Positions 51,133 through 60,097 of a stretch of DNA of 64,000 nucleotides are shown in pieces (position 1 is the first letter of the stretch; each line of letters begins with the position of its first letter). The notes below the pieces were generated by a model, which searched no databases, was not told the DNA's origin, and saw only the letters and a list, made by a program, of their open reading frames with translations. Position numbers and translations under genes: made by a program. Source of the stretch: Thiodiazotropha sp040507035 (GTDB lineage: Bacteria; Pseudomonadota; Gammaproteobacteria; Chromatiales; Chromatiaceae); assembly GCA_040507035.1 (NCBI GenBank), contig JBEVVR010000035.1, forward strand, positions 62,001 through 126,000, written 5' to 3'.

Positions 51133-52080
51133 CTACCGCCTGGAGTTCATGTCGACCATCTCCTGCAGGGCCCGATCCATGTCATAGAGGGGTGTCCATC
51201 CCAAACGCTCCCTGTTCTTCGAAATATCCACTTGGAGATCTTCGGTCAGCCTTGCAATCGCTGAGGATTGGCCGCTCAACCATCCAGCAAGCTGCAGCAT
51301 CGAGATGGGTAGAGGAAAAAGCCTGTCAGTGCGATTCATAGCCTTGCCCAAGCTGCGAATCAATTGGGGTGTCGATAGATCCTCTCCATCTGCGAGGAGG
51401 AAGAGCTCTCCGGCTGCTGCCGGATGGTCGATACAGCAATGCAGAAAATCTAGCAGGTTTTGGATACTCAAAAAACTGCGCCGATTGGTGATCCCACCCA
51501 GTGGCAGCGGAACACCACGCCGGACCAATGACATCAATCGTTGGATATTGCCTTTGACTCCTGCGCCGTAGATCACCACCGGACGTATGATAACCACTTC
51601 AAGGCCACTCTTTGCTGCGAGATCACTTAACGCCTGCTCCGCCTCCCACTTGGAGACGCCGTAGGCATCTTCTGGTGCGGCAGCGTCATCCGCGCGAAAG
51701 GGCACTCCATGGGTCTTTTCACCGTTAACCTTAATAGTGCTCAGATAGATCATGCGCCTGACCCCGGCAGCAGCGGCTTGCTGGGCAAGTGCGGCACTCC
51801 CATCCACATTGACCCGACGAAAAGCAGACAAGGGATCAGCGTCAGATTCCCGCATCACATGGACACGCGCTGCCAAATGAATCACAGTGTCGACACCTAT
51901 CAAGGCCTTGCCCCATTCTGTTGACCCATCAATATCACCGACCACAATCTGATCAGACGCTTCAAAATCAGGCAGATAGTCACGCACTGCAGCCTTTACT
52001 GTATATCCCCTGTCGGGTAGATAGCGGCAAAGATGTTCACCGACGAATCCATTTGCTCCAGTAACGAGAACGGTGGTCAC
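51133..52080 (-). CDS. NAD-dependent epimerase/dehydratase (extended SDR)
   Basis: 315 residues. Rossmann start VLVTGANGFVGEHLCRYL, the catalytic YGVSKWEAEQ (YxxxK), and LAARVHVM. Resembles WbpV/WbiI-like 4-epimerase or reductase enzymes next to WecA-type transferases (UDP-QuiNAc/UDP-FucNAc pathways). GTG start in a GTGA overlap with the GT4 stop; 5 nt before the WecA-like gene. Exact sugar not known. Confidence 0.9.
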   Translation of the reverse strand: MTTVLVTGANGFVGEHLCRYLPDRGYTVKAAVRDYLPDFEASDQIVVGDIDGSTEWGKALIGVDTVIHLAARVHVMRESDADPLSAFRRVNVDGSAALAQQAAAAGVRRMIYLSTIKVNGEKTHGVPFRADDAAAPEDAYGVSKWEAEQALSDLAAKSGLEVVIIRPVVIYGAGVKGNIQRLMSLVRRGVPLPLGGITNRRSFLSIQNLLDFLHCCIDHPAAAGELFLLADGEDLSTPQLIRSLGKAMNRTDRLFPLPISMLQLAGWLSGQSSAIARLTEDLQVDISKNRERLGWTPLYDMDRALQEMVDMNSRR

Positions 52081-53222
52081 TGTAGGTTCGCCCGTTGATA
52101 GATGTCCAGGTGCCTTTTTATGACCTGTTGAATTGAGAACTCCGCCTCCGCCATGGCTCTCGATTTCAGCCCCATGGATTGGCGAAGTTGCGGATCGGTT
52201 ATTAATCTGCCCAATGCATGCGCCAATGGCCGGCTCTGCCTTGCGGGTACCAACAAACCATTCTCATTCTCGATCACAACCTCACGACAACCTGGAACAT
52301 CGGTGGTAACGATTGCCCGCCCCGAAGCCGCCGCCTCCAAAAGCACTTTCGGCAAGCCCTCTCGATAGGAGGGCAGACAGACAATATGGGCGAGATTGTA
52401 GATCTCCGGCATATCCTGACGGTTGCCCCACCATTCAACATCACCCTGCCTGGCCCACTCCGCCAGACGCACCGCTGGCACAGACTCGGGATTGCTTGGA
52501 TCTATACCCCCTACCAGGACAAACCGCGCTTTAATCCCCATTCCGTGCAGCAATCGAGCCGCTTCGACAAACTCACCGACTCCTTTGTCCCATAACATCC
52601 GCCCCGGCAGAACCACTAGCGGCAAACCCTTGTCCTCAGGTTCAGCGGCAAACTGCGCCAGGTCGACACCGGAACCTCGTATCAGTTCAATCTTCTCCTG
52701 ACTCAGGCAATCCTTTTCCAGCAGATAGTCATAGTCATCGCGATTCTGCACTATGACCCAAAGGCGTTCACGTGAAAATAGCCAGCGATAACTCGTCAGC
52801 ACCGCGGAACGTGCCATTGCGCTAAACCAACCACGAGCCAAGAAAACAAAACCAAGTCCCGATATCGCATTGACTACCGCCGAGACACTTGCCAAGCGGG
52901 CGGCCAATGTACCGTACAATACCGGCTTTATTGTGACATGGTGGACGATCAAAGGCTGCATTTCACAATAGAGCTTATAGAGACTCCAGATTGTCCACAG
53001 TTCCGACAGCGGATTCGCGCCGCTTCTACTCAAGGTGACCCGTCTGTATTGCAAGCCTTCGGCCTTGATCTGCTCAACGCCATCACCGAGAGGTGTGGCG
53101 ACGCATACCTCATAGCCTTGCTCCCGCGCCGCCAGGGCCAATGGCAGGCGATGAGAAAGAAAAAAGCCCGGATCGTTAACCACGAACATGATCAGGCGTT
53201 TATGAGTTTGAGCAGAAGACAT
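52077..53222 (-). CDS. Glycosyltransferase family 4
   Basis: 381 residues, GT-B fold: N-terminal domain with FFLSHRLPLALAAREQGYEV, and the C-terminal nucleotide-sugar domain with VLPGRMLWDKGVGEFVEAARLL, CLPSYREGLPKVLLEAAASGRAIVTTDVPG (E-x7-E motif). Transfers a sugar to the growing lipid-linked glycan. Overlaps the epimerase gene by 4 nt. A 125-bp gap separates it from the flippase gene. Confidence 0.93.
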   Translation of the reverse strand: MSSAQTHKRLIMFVVNDPGFFLSHRLPLALAAREQGYEVCVATPLGDGVEQIKAEGLQYRRVTLSRSGANPLSELWTIWSLYKLYCEMQPLIVHHVTIKPVLYGTLAARLASVSAVVNAISGLGFVFLARGWFSAMARSAVLTSYRWLFSRERLWVIVQNRDDYDYLLEKDCLSQEKIELIRGSGVDLAQFAAEPEDKGLPLVVLPGRMLWDKGVGEFVEAARLLHGMGIKARFVLVGGIDPSNPESVPAVRLAEWARQGDVEWWGNRQDMPEIYNLAHIVCLPSYREGLPKVLLEAAASGRAIVTTDVPGCREVVIENENGLLVPARQSRPLAHALGRLITDPQLRQSMGLKSRAMAEAEFSIQQVIKRHLDIYQRANLQ

Positions 53223-53347
53223 CTATAGCATCACCAAAATCCAAACGAAAATTCAAACAAAACTCAAATCAAAATAACATTATACTCGGCTTGAGCCCAA
53301 TACCTCTGAAGCGACTTCTATCGATTCGGACAACATAGATCAGCTCA

Positions 53348-54868
53348 CTAACGATTCACCAAATTAGCCAAACCTTTCAATAACCAACGCTGCTCTTTTT
53401 GCTCTAACACATGGTACCAGGCGATATAGGAGAAAGCGGTCAGCACCACGACGATGAAAACTGTTTTCCCTAGTAGGTCGTCAAACAGGGTGCCGACAAA
53501 GAAGAGGATGACAGCAATAATCATTGCAAATCCAAAGCCCGGCGTCGATGATCGGCACTCAGGGATCAGTATCAGTGACATGGCATAGAGCACAAGAGCA
53601 TCCACCCAGGCCCTCAGTGTCCAAACCACCGCCGCACCCAAAATCCCATAGTTTGTCAGCGCCCACCAGAGACAGACCATGTAAACAGGCAACTCTAGTA
53701 AATGAAGCTTCGCTGCCCAATCGGGATGACCCGCGGATTGCACCAGAGAAAAAGGCACCTGTGAGAGTCCATAGAGTAGCGCACCAACGACTAACCACTG
53801 CATCACCCTGTATCCATTGGCGGCAAACTCTTCCCCGACCCATAGTCTCAAACCGTCGTAAGAGAATACGGAAATCAACAGAAGCAGGGGAAACAGTGTT
53901 AAGAATATGTAGCTGAGTCCTTTGTTGAAGAGTAGCGCTGAGTAACGCCTCTGCTCACCCTTCTCGATCGCCAGGGTGGTTGACTGCGCAGGTAGTAAAA
54001 CGGCAGCAAATGCCGTGGGTATCACCAAAAGGCGAAAAACAATCTCGAAAGGCGTGGTATAGAAGGCCACGGCGGTCACCGACAGCACAGCCCCAATAAC
54101 AAACCGATCCATCGATACCATCAGAGGTACAACCAAATTGCTAAGGGTCACCCAACCGCCAAATCCAAGCAGCGGACGAAGTTGAGTGACATCCAGCCTG
54201 TAACCATGTGCCGTATCGGGAGCGACCCTAAACATCAACAACATATGCGCTGCCACAGCAATCAGGCGACCGATAACCAACACAGCCACAATGGGATATA
54301 GGCTGATCGAGAAGGGTAGTACGGCAACCGGTCCGACAAAGGTAAAAATCCCCATAGGTACGCGGATAGCCGTCAGCAGGCCAAATTGTTGATATGCCGC
54401 AACAACCCCTCGCAACCCAACGGTGAGGATTACCAATGGGATCGACAGCGACAATAGGTAAAATGCCTTGGTTGTCTCCTGCTGCAGCTCCAGAGGAACC
54501 TTCAGAACCGAACCGACAAGCCAGGGAGTAAGCATGGAGATAATGCCAAAGCCAAGCACACCAAGAAGAGCCATCAAGGTCAGGGCCGTCCAAACCAGCC
54601 CCGGAATATCCTGTTGACGATTCTCACCCAGGCACTTGGCAACCAACACAGTCAACGCACGACCGAGCCCGAAATCAAACAGACTGAAATAGCCGACAAA
54701 CATCCAGCTGATAGCTAATAGCCCAAACCGCTCCTTACCGATTGCCTCGATGAGTATCGGAATGGTAATGATCGCAACCAGAAAGGGCACCCCGATGCTA
54801 ATCAGGTTCCAAACCACATTCTTCGCAAGACGGCCACCACGTATCAATTCTTTGTCTACGGATGGCAT
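53348..54868 (-). CDS. Oligosaccharide flippase (Wzx-like)
   Basis: 506 residues with about 14 membrane helices of the MATE-like polysaccharide exporter family: GKERFGLLAISWMFVGYFSLFDFGLGRAL near the start. Moves the undecaprenyl-linked unit across the cytoplasmic membrane. In the same operon as GT2 and GT4 genes (15 nt from the GT2). No Wzy-type polymerase is seen in the window. Confidence 0.9.
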   Translation of the reverse strand: MPSVDKELIRGGRLAKNVVWNLISIGVPFLVAIITIPILIEAIGKERFGLLAISWMFVGYFSLFDFGLGRALTVLVAKCLGENRQQDIPGLVWTALTLMALLGVLGFGIISMLTPWLVGSVLKVPLELQQETTKAFYLLSLSIPLVILTVGLRGVVAAYQQFGLLTAIRVPMGIFTFVGPVAVLPFSISLYPIVAVLVIGRLIAVAAHMLLMFRVAPDTAHGYRLDVTQLRPLLGFGGWVTLSNLVVPLMVSMDRFVIGAVLSVTAVAFYTTPFEIVFRLLVIPTAFAAVLLPAQSTTLAIEKGEQRRYSALLFNKGLSYIFLTLFPLLLLISVFSYDGLRLWVGEEFAANGYRVMQWLVVGALLYGLSQVPFSLVQSAGHPDWAAKLHLLELPVYMVCLWWALTNYGILGAAVVWTLRAWVDALVLYAMSLILIPECRSSTPGFGFAMIIAVILFFVGTLFDDLLGKTVFIVVVLTAFSYIAWYHVLEQKEQRWLLKGLANLVNR

Positions 54869-54883
54869 AACGTCTAGGTCTGA

Positions 54884-55699
54884 TTAAGCCCAGCGCCAAC
54901 CGTGTTTGTGGTAAAAAACAAACGCAGATTTGGCAAACATGATAATGTGTTTCAAACCTTTTTTGGATGCGTTGCCGCCTCCATGAACGATGCGCACATC
55001 CGGAACATAGGCGATAATTGATCTCTTTGCAATCCTGATGGAGAGGTCGAAATCTTCAAAGTAGACAAAAAATTCGGGTGAAAAACCTTTCACCTTGTTT
55101 AGTACTTTATAACGAACAAACATAAAACAACCGCTCGCCATGACCTCTTTGCTGAGCGCTTGATCCTGCAGGTCCCATCGCATCTCATACTCCTGCAGAC
55201 GAGTCTCGAAAATGCGTTTCATGAAACGCGGAGCAAAACCTCGCAGAAACAGGTCCAATACCGCGGGATAGCGCTTACAAAGATACTGCTTGTAGCCCTC
55301 TGGATTTTGCGAATAGGGAGAGAGTAAACCCACATCACCATGACCCTGCATATAGTGGATCGCCTTGGTAAAGGCATCCTCCAGCACCTCAACGTCGGGA
55401 TTGATTACCAGGTGATAATCACTCTGCTCATTTAGAATGACCAGATTATGTGCGGCACCATAACCAATATTGCCACCTGTACCCAATACCATCCATTCGT
55501 GACCCTTCCCACGGACAACACCAGACACCAACTCCTTCAACTGGCTGAGTATTCCACCATTATCAACCACCACCACCTTTGCCTGCAGGCCTTCGACATG
55601 CTCGATCGCATGATCCAGTGCAGTAACAATACTCAACAATGTCTGCTCAAGGGTGTCCAGGCCGCTATCATAGTAGACAATAGATATAACAAGTTTCAT
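54884..55699 (-). CDS. Glycosyltransferase family 2 (rhamnosyltransferase-like)
   Basis: 271 residues: VISIVYYDSGLDTLEQTLLSI, KVVVVDNGG, NIGYGAAHNL, DYHLVINPDVEV (D-x-D-type acid motif), FMFVRYKVLNKVKGFSPEFFVYFEDFDLSIRI. It resembles rhamnosyltransferases and related GT2 enzymes that add a single sugar to a lipid-linked intermediate. Between flippase and DUF3144 genes. Confidence 0.9.
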   Translation of the reverse strand: MKLVISIVYYDSGLDTLEQTLLSIVTALDHAIEHVEGLQAKVVVVDNGGILSQLKELVSGVVRGKGHEWMVLGTGGNIGYGAAHNLVILNEQSDYHLVINPDVEVLEDAFTKAIHYMQGHGDVGLLSPYSQNPEGYKQYLCKRYPAVLDLFLRGFAPRFMKRIFETRLQEYEMRWDLQDQALSKEVMASGCFMFVRYKVLNKVKGFSPEFFVYFEDFDLSIRIAKRSIIAYVPDVRIVHGGGNASKKGLKHIIMFAKSAFVFYHKHGWRWA

Positions 55700-55746
55700 A
55701 CCTTTACCAAGCAGAAGATAAAGCGCATGATTTTTTTAAGTACCGA

Positions 55747-56037
55747 TTAATTCTCACTTTTGTTTTCCTCACCGGCACTCTGAATGATGTGCTTTTTAAT
55801 ATCTTGTACCCTGTTTGCATGATGCCGATATGATTCGACAAGCTTCTCGACACCACTTGGACGCAAGTAACCATCATTTCCGGCTGCAACATAAGAACCG
55901 TATGTTGCCGATGCTGACATCAATGCAGCATTAATTGTCGGCAGACTTGTTCCCTCATCCTTCATCTCATTGGCCAATTGCACAAAGCGCTCGACCAACT
56001 TAGTGAACTCTTTGAGCTGTTCTATATTTTCGGTCAT
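55747..56037 (-). CDS. DUF3144 family protein
   Basis: 96 residues, helical: LVERFVQLANEMKDEG, INAALMSASATYGSYVAA and EKLVESYRHHANRVQDIKKH. Matches the small DUF3144 pattern (ADxFIxLAN...INAALMYAAARFNxFxxA). No function is known for the family. It overlaps the 990-aa glycosyltransferase gene by 4 nt and is thus coupled to it. Unusual company for this family. Confidence 0.75.
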   Translation of the reverse strand: MTENIEQLKEFTKLVERFVQLANEMKDEGTSLPTINAALMSASATYGSYVAAGNDGYLRPSGVEKLVESYRHHANRVQDIKKHIIQSAGEENKSEN

Positions 56038-59006
56038 TTATCATCTCCATCCAAAACACCTTTCCAGTTGAGTGAAAAATCTTCACCACAACGGGTCAGA
56101 TTTGGATTATAGGCAGGGTCGCGTTCCAGAAGCGGACCATACTTCTCAAGCATATACTCCGCTTCCAGGGTAAATCGTCTCTGTTTCTCAGGGGTATCCT
56201 CGGCACCGCGTGACGCTGATTCGTGGTGGTACATTTCCGCATAAGGGGTCCACAGGTTGTAATAACCGCTCTGGTATATACGTATGCAAAGGTCCACATC
56301 ATTGAAAGCTACCGCCAGGTTTTCACTATCAAAACCTGAGACCGCGTCAAACACATCTCGTCGCAACAGCATGCAGGCCGCGGTTACCGCGGTGTAATTC
56401 TGGATCAGCACTGATCTCCCCATGTATCCTTTTTCTGTATTTACGGAATATTTCATGGCATGCCCGGCAACACCACCCAAACCCAGCACAACACCACCAT
56501 GTTGCAGACGTCCATCCGGATACCAAAGCTTTGCCCCGACAGCACCGATTTCCGGTCTCAGGGCATGGCTGACCATCTCTCCCAGCCAGTCTTGGTTGAT
56601 GATTTCAATATCATCATTCATAAAACAGAGCAGCTCACCTTTAGCCAGCCCGGCGGCAAAATTGTTGATCGCGGAAAAATTAAAAGGCTTATCGTAGCTT
56701 AAGACTTCGATATTGCTCTCTCTATTCAGCTGCTGTAGATAATCGAGAGTCTTGTCGTCGTCACTTTGGTTGTCGACAACAACGATTTCATAGTTGCTGT
56801 ATGAAGTTTTACTTTGAATACTCTCGATACATTGGCGTAACAACGACTCGCCGTTACGGGTAGGAATGATGATCGACACCAGGGGTAGACTGCCGGGAAG
56901 TTCATATCGCACTCTGATCATGCCGGAAATCAACTCTGATTCGGTAACCTCTGCGTCGATTTTTCGAGCCCTTAAGTCATCCTCAACAGCACGTATTGCC
57001 GCTTCAAGCGCATAACTTTTGACCTCCACACCCGAAGCGGTGCTTTCCGGTATGGCACGCCAGTGGTATAGAATCCAGGGAATATGGCGAACCTGACTAC
57101 GCACATCCAGTTCCCTTAGACAACGTAGCGCCAAATCGTAATCCTGGGCGCCGTCGAAACCCTCTCTGATTCCTCCTACTCTCTCAAGCAACTCACGACG
57201 ATATACGCCGAAGTGGCAGATCATGTTGTGGGAACGCATCAGATCAGGGTTGAAATCCGGTTTGAAATAGTGATCGAAACGTACACCTTCGGCGTTGAGT
57301 TTATCCTCATCCGAATAGATCAACTCGGCTTGCGGATGCAGTATGATCTCCTGGGCGACGAAAAATAGCGCATAGGGTGTTAGTACATCATCGTGATCCA
57401 TGAGACCAACGAAATCACCCGTTGCAAGGGTCAGGGCGGAGTTCGTCGCCGCTGCTATGTGGCCGTTTTTCTCACGATAGATAACCTTTATCTGCTTGTA
57501 ACGATGAGTATACTCATCGAGCACGCGTTTAATATGTGGCTTGGTGGAAGCATCGTCGGCAATACATAGCTCCCAACGGGTATAGCTCTGTTTCAGCACC
57601 GATTTAATCGCGGCACGCAGCCATACCTCTGCCACGTTATATACCGGCATCAATATGGAGATAAGCGGGCTGTCAGCATGATTGATGAGATCCAGTACAC
57701 CTCTACCTGTCGGCACGCCTACGGGCTCGACCTCACTGATCCACAATGAATAGTTATAAGTCGGCGATGTGTCCGTGAATAGATGTCTCAAAACTGAGCG
57801 CCAATTTTTCTCTTCTCCCTTGCGTTCGAGCTCTTCAATTCGTGATCTAATCAGTTTCGGCTCTTTAATGTAGTTTTTTATCTGCGGTGCGGCGCTGCGC
57901 CACATTCGCAGTGGCGTCGTCAATGCCATGTAGCCCCGCCAGCCGCGACTACTCATAACATCCTTCATGCCTTGTCGGTAGCGCGTCGCCTCAGCGGTCA
58001 TATGACCGACTTCTGCATAGGCTGCACTCAGCTGGCGATCCAGCTGTTGCAACTCCTGTTGCATTGCCTGTTTCTGTACCCGTGTCTGATGCAGCTCAGC
58101 GGACAGCGACTCGATTTGAGCGGTATGCTGATCTCGCAGGTCATGCAATAGGGTGAGATGCTCCTGTTGCTTCTCGAGCAACTTGTCACGCTCCTCGACC
58201 ATGGTTAAACGTGTGGCAGCGGTGGATCCAGCCTGGTGAAGCTCTTCTAGCAGGTTGCGATAGACCTCGATCGAGGACTGCATCGGTTTTTCAGTCAACG
58301 CCGGGAAATCCTCGGCGGATGCCGAATCGTCTGGCACTGCAGATACGATAAACTGAAATGCCGCCGCTTCAGGAGTGTGGAACAGGGCAAGTCCCCGCTC
58401 ACTGGCTTCGAATCCCAGCCGTTTGAGCCGGGCTTTCAGCTCTGAATCTGCCATATCGTGAAAGGTATACGAGAGCTCCTCAACCCTGAAGCCGCCACGA
58501 ACGAATAGCTCTCGCAGGGAGTTGTAGGTGAAGAGGTGGAGGTGGGTACGATCGAGTAACCCCGTATCCTCATAGGTGAAACGCCCTTCAAGCAGCTCAA
58601 GCCTGAGCGCGGCATGGGCACCATTGGGCAAGGATGCTAACAGGCGACCGCCCTCGAGCAGCAATCCAGGCAGGGTCTTCAACAGGCTGATCGGATCGCG
58701 CAGGTGTTCGAGAATATCGGCGCAGGTGATGATATCGAAACGCTCGTCATCAAGCCGCTTCAACCAGTTGCCCTTCTGCACATCACCCACTATGACCCGG
58801 TCACAGGCCGATTTCGCCTTGTTGGCCATCGCCCTATCATATTCGACACCCACCACATAACAGCCCAACTCCCGGCGCAGGTAGTCGGACATGTAACCAG
58901 TGGCACACCCCAATTCGAGCACGCGGCTACCGGGCGGGATTCGCTTAACTAATTGAGTATGTGAGTTATTCTCGACATTCAAATCGAGTTTAAAATCGTA
59001 TTCCAC
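56034..59006 (-). CDS. Multi-domain methyltransferase - coiled coil - two GT2 domains
   Basis: 990 residues. Class I SAM-dependent methyltransferase (about 1-195; VLELGCATGYMSDYL, CADILEHLRDP). Coiled coil (about 245-340: LHQAGSTAATRLTMVEERDKLLEKQQ region and Gln/Leu-rich helix). First GT2 domain (about 445-665: ISILMPVYNVAEVWLRAAI, LMDHDDVLTPYAL). Second GT2 domain (about 700-990: VSIIIPTRNGESLLRQCIESI, CFMNDDIEIINQDWL, FALAFNDVDLCIRI-like end). Such proteins build or cap long O-antigen chains, with the coiled coil as a molecular ruler as in WbdD. First gene of the operon; start GTG 59006. Confidence 0.92.
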   Translation of the reverse strand: MEYDFKLDLNVENNSHTQLVKRIPPGSRVLELGCATGYMSDYLRRELGCYVVGVEYDRAMANKAKSACDRVIVGDVQKGNWLKRLDDERFDIITCADILEHLRDPISLLKTLPGLLLEGGRLLASLPNGAHAALRLELLEGRFTYEDTGLLDRTHLHLFTYNSLRELFVRGGFRVEELSYTFHDMADSELKARLKRLGFEASERGLALFHTPEAAAFQFIVSAVPDDSASAEDFPALTEKPMQSSIEVYRNLLEELHQAGSTAATRLTMVEERDKLLEKQQEHLTLLHDLRDQHTAQIESLSAELHQTRVQKQAMQQELQQLDRQLSAAYAEVGHMTAEATRYRQGMKDVMSSRGWRGYMALTTPLRMWRSAAPQIKNYIKEPKLIRSRIEELERKGEEKNWRSVLRHLFTDTSPTYNYSLWISEVEPVGVPTGRGVLDLINHADSPLISILMPVYNVAEVWLRAAIKSVLKQSYTRWELCIADDASTKPHIKRVLDEYTHRYKQIKVIYREKNGHIAAATNSALTLATGDFVGLMDHDDVLTPYALFFVAQEIILHPQAELIYSDEDKLNAEGVRFDHYFKPDFNPDLMRSHNMICHFGVYRRELLERVGGIREGFDGAQDYDLALRCLRELDVRSQVRHIPWILYHWRAIPESTASGVEVKSYALEAAIRAVEDDLRARKIDAEVTESELISGMIRVRYELPGSLPLVSIIIPTRNGESLLRQCIESIQSKTSYSNYEIVVVDNQSDDDKTLDYLQQLNRESNIEVLSYDKPFNFSAINNFAAGLAKGELLCFMNDDIEIINQDWLGEMVSHALRPEIGAVGAKLWYPDGRLQHGGVVLGLGGVAGHAMKYSVNTEKGYMGRSVLIQNYTAVTAACMLLRRDVFDAVSGFDSENLAVAFNDVDLCIRIYQSGYYNLWTPYAEMYHHESASRGAEDTPEKQRRFTLEAEYMLEKYGPLLERDPAYNPNLTRCGEDFSLNWKGVLDGDDK

Positions 59007-59165
59007 AGGGTCTCAACCACTCACTGAGCCTCTGCCGCCATCGCTAAACTACCAGCAGCGCCAGGATGAAATTTAAGGGAAGGTTCGTCAGCGGAATTCT
59101 ATCGAATTCTCACATCACTGAATAGGGAAAGCGCTTTTCTCAAGCAAAAAACAACTGTTTGCTAT

Positions 59166-59957
59166 TCAGAAAGGCCTACGATGGCTCTCCAGGACATTGA
59201 AGTACATCTCGGGATGCTGGGAGAAGAGGGGTTCAAACAGCTCCAGGATCCCTTGTAGCGTCTCCGTGGCGCTCCCATCCGGGGTGATTGGTTTGAACCA
59301 GAAAACCTTATGCCGCCTCTCCTCGGCATCGTAGTAGCCTAAATAGGGGAGGATTTTACACTTCGCCCGCTTCGCCAGAAGCACAACGGTCTTGGGCAGA
59401 TAGTAGTCCCCTCCCATGAATCTCAATCCAAGCTCCTTCTGCGGCAGACCGTGCTCCCTCACATCCAGGATCACGATCTGGCTGACCCCGGATTTGAGTT
59501 GCTCGACATGGGAGTAAAAACTCTCCGTGGATAGCCTTCCGGGGTGGCCGGAGAGAGTTTGTCTGTTATGGCCGAATCGCTCCCAAAAATAGGTGACGGG
59601 ACTCCCCTGGGGATGATTACGTCCCGTCATCACCATCTGACTGCCGATACCGTATTGTTGGAACAACGAGGCAGGATACATCCCCCACTGCCCGAAATGG
59701 ATACTGGTGATTACGTAAGGCTCACTCGGATCTATGCCTTCTGTGCCCGAATGAACAAAATACTTTTTCAGATAGTTGGCAGCCAACCACACCACTTCCA
59801 ACCTCATTGCTGCAAGATAGGCGTCCCGCTCATCAAGCGGTTTGGCGAGCGCGAGCAACAGCTTCCTTGCAAGGGGATAACTGAGAATCCCTGGCAACAG
59901 CGGCAGAACAAGGCGCTGTTTCCAGATATCCATGCTATCTACGTAGAATCTAGCCAT
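59166..59957 (-). CDS. LpxL/HtrB-like acyltransferase
   Basis: 263 residues of the lysophospholipid acyltransferase (LPLAT) fold: ITSIHFGQWGMYPASLF, TGRNHPQGSP, VILDVREHG, PKTVVLLAKRAKCKILPYL. The usual HxxxxD/E catalytic motif reads H-F-G-Q-W-G: the acid is missing at the standard place. It may therefore be inactive or use another residue. It lies between the glycan operon and the divergent OafA-like acyltransferase. GT-linked surface acylation is likely. Confidence 0.8.
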   Translation of the reverse strand: MARFYVDSMDIWKQRLVLPLLPGILSYPLARKLLLALAKPLDERDAYLAAMRLEVVWLAANYLKKYFVHSGTEGIDPSEPYVITSIHFGQWGMYPASLFQQYGIGSQMVMTGRNHPQGSPVTYFWERFGHNRQTLSGHPGRLSTESFYSHVEQLKSGVSQIVILDVREHGLPQKELGLRFMGGDYYLPKTVVLLAKRAKCKILPYLGYYDAEERRHKVFWFKPITPDGSATETLQGILELFEPLFSQHPEMYFNVLESHRRPF

Positions 59958-60097
59958 CTAAGAAGCCCTTACCCCTATCAAGTGGCAGCTACTTGCCATA
60001 AGATCAAAAGTATAAAATAGTATGCTTAACATTACCTGAGATAGACAGACATAGTATCAATCTTGACAACCATGCCATAGAACAGGGAGGCCATACC

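Noticed and set aside
51133..51140. GGCGGTAG (ops-like RfaH element) on the minus strand inside the glycan operon
   Set aside because: It includes the epimerase stop codon and lies between two genes inside the operon, not in a 5' leader; the bases after it do not fit the ops consensus.
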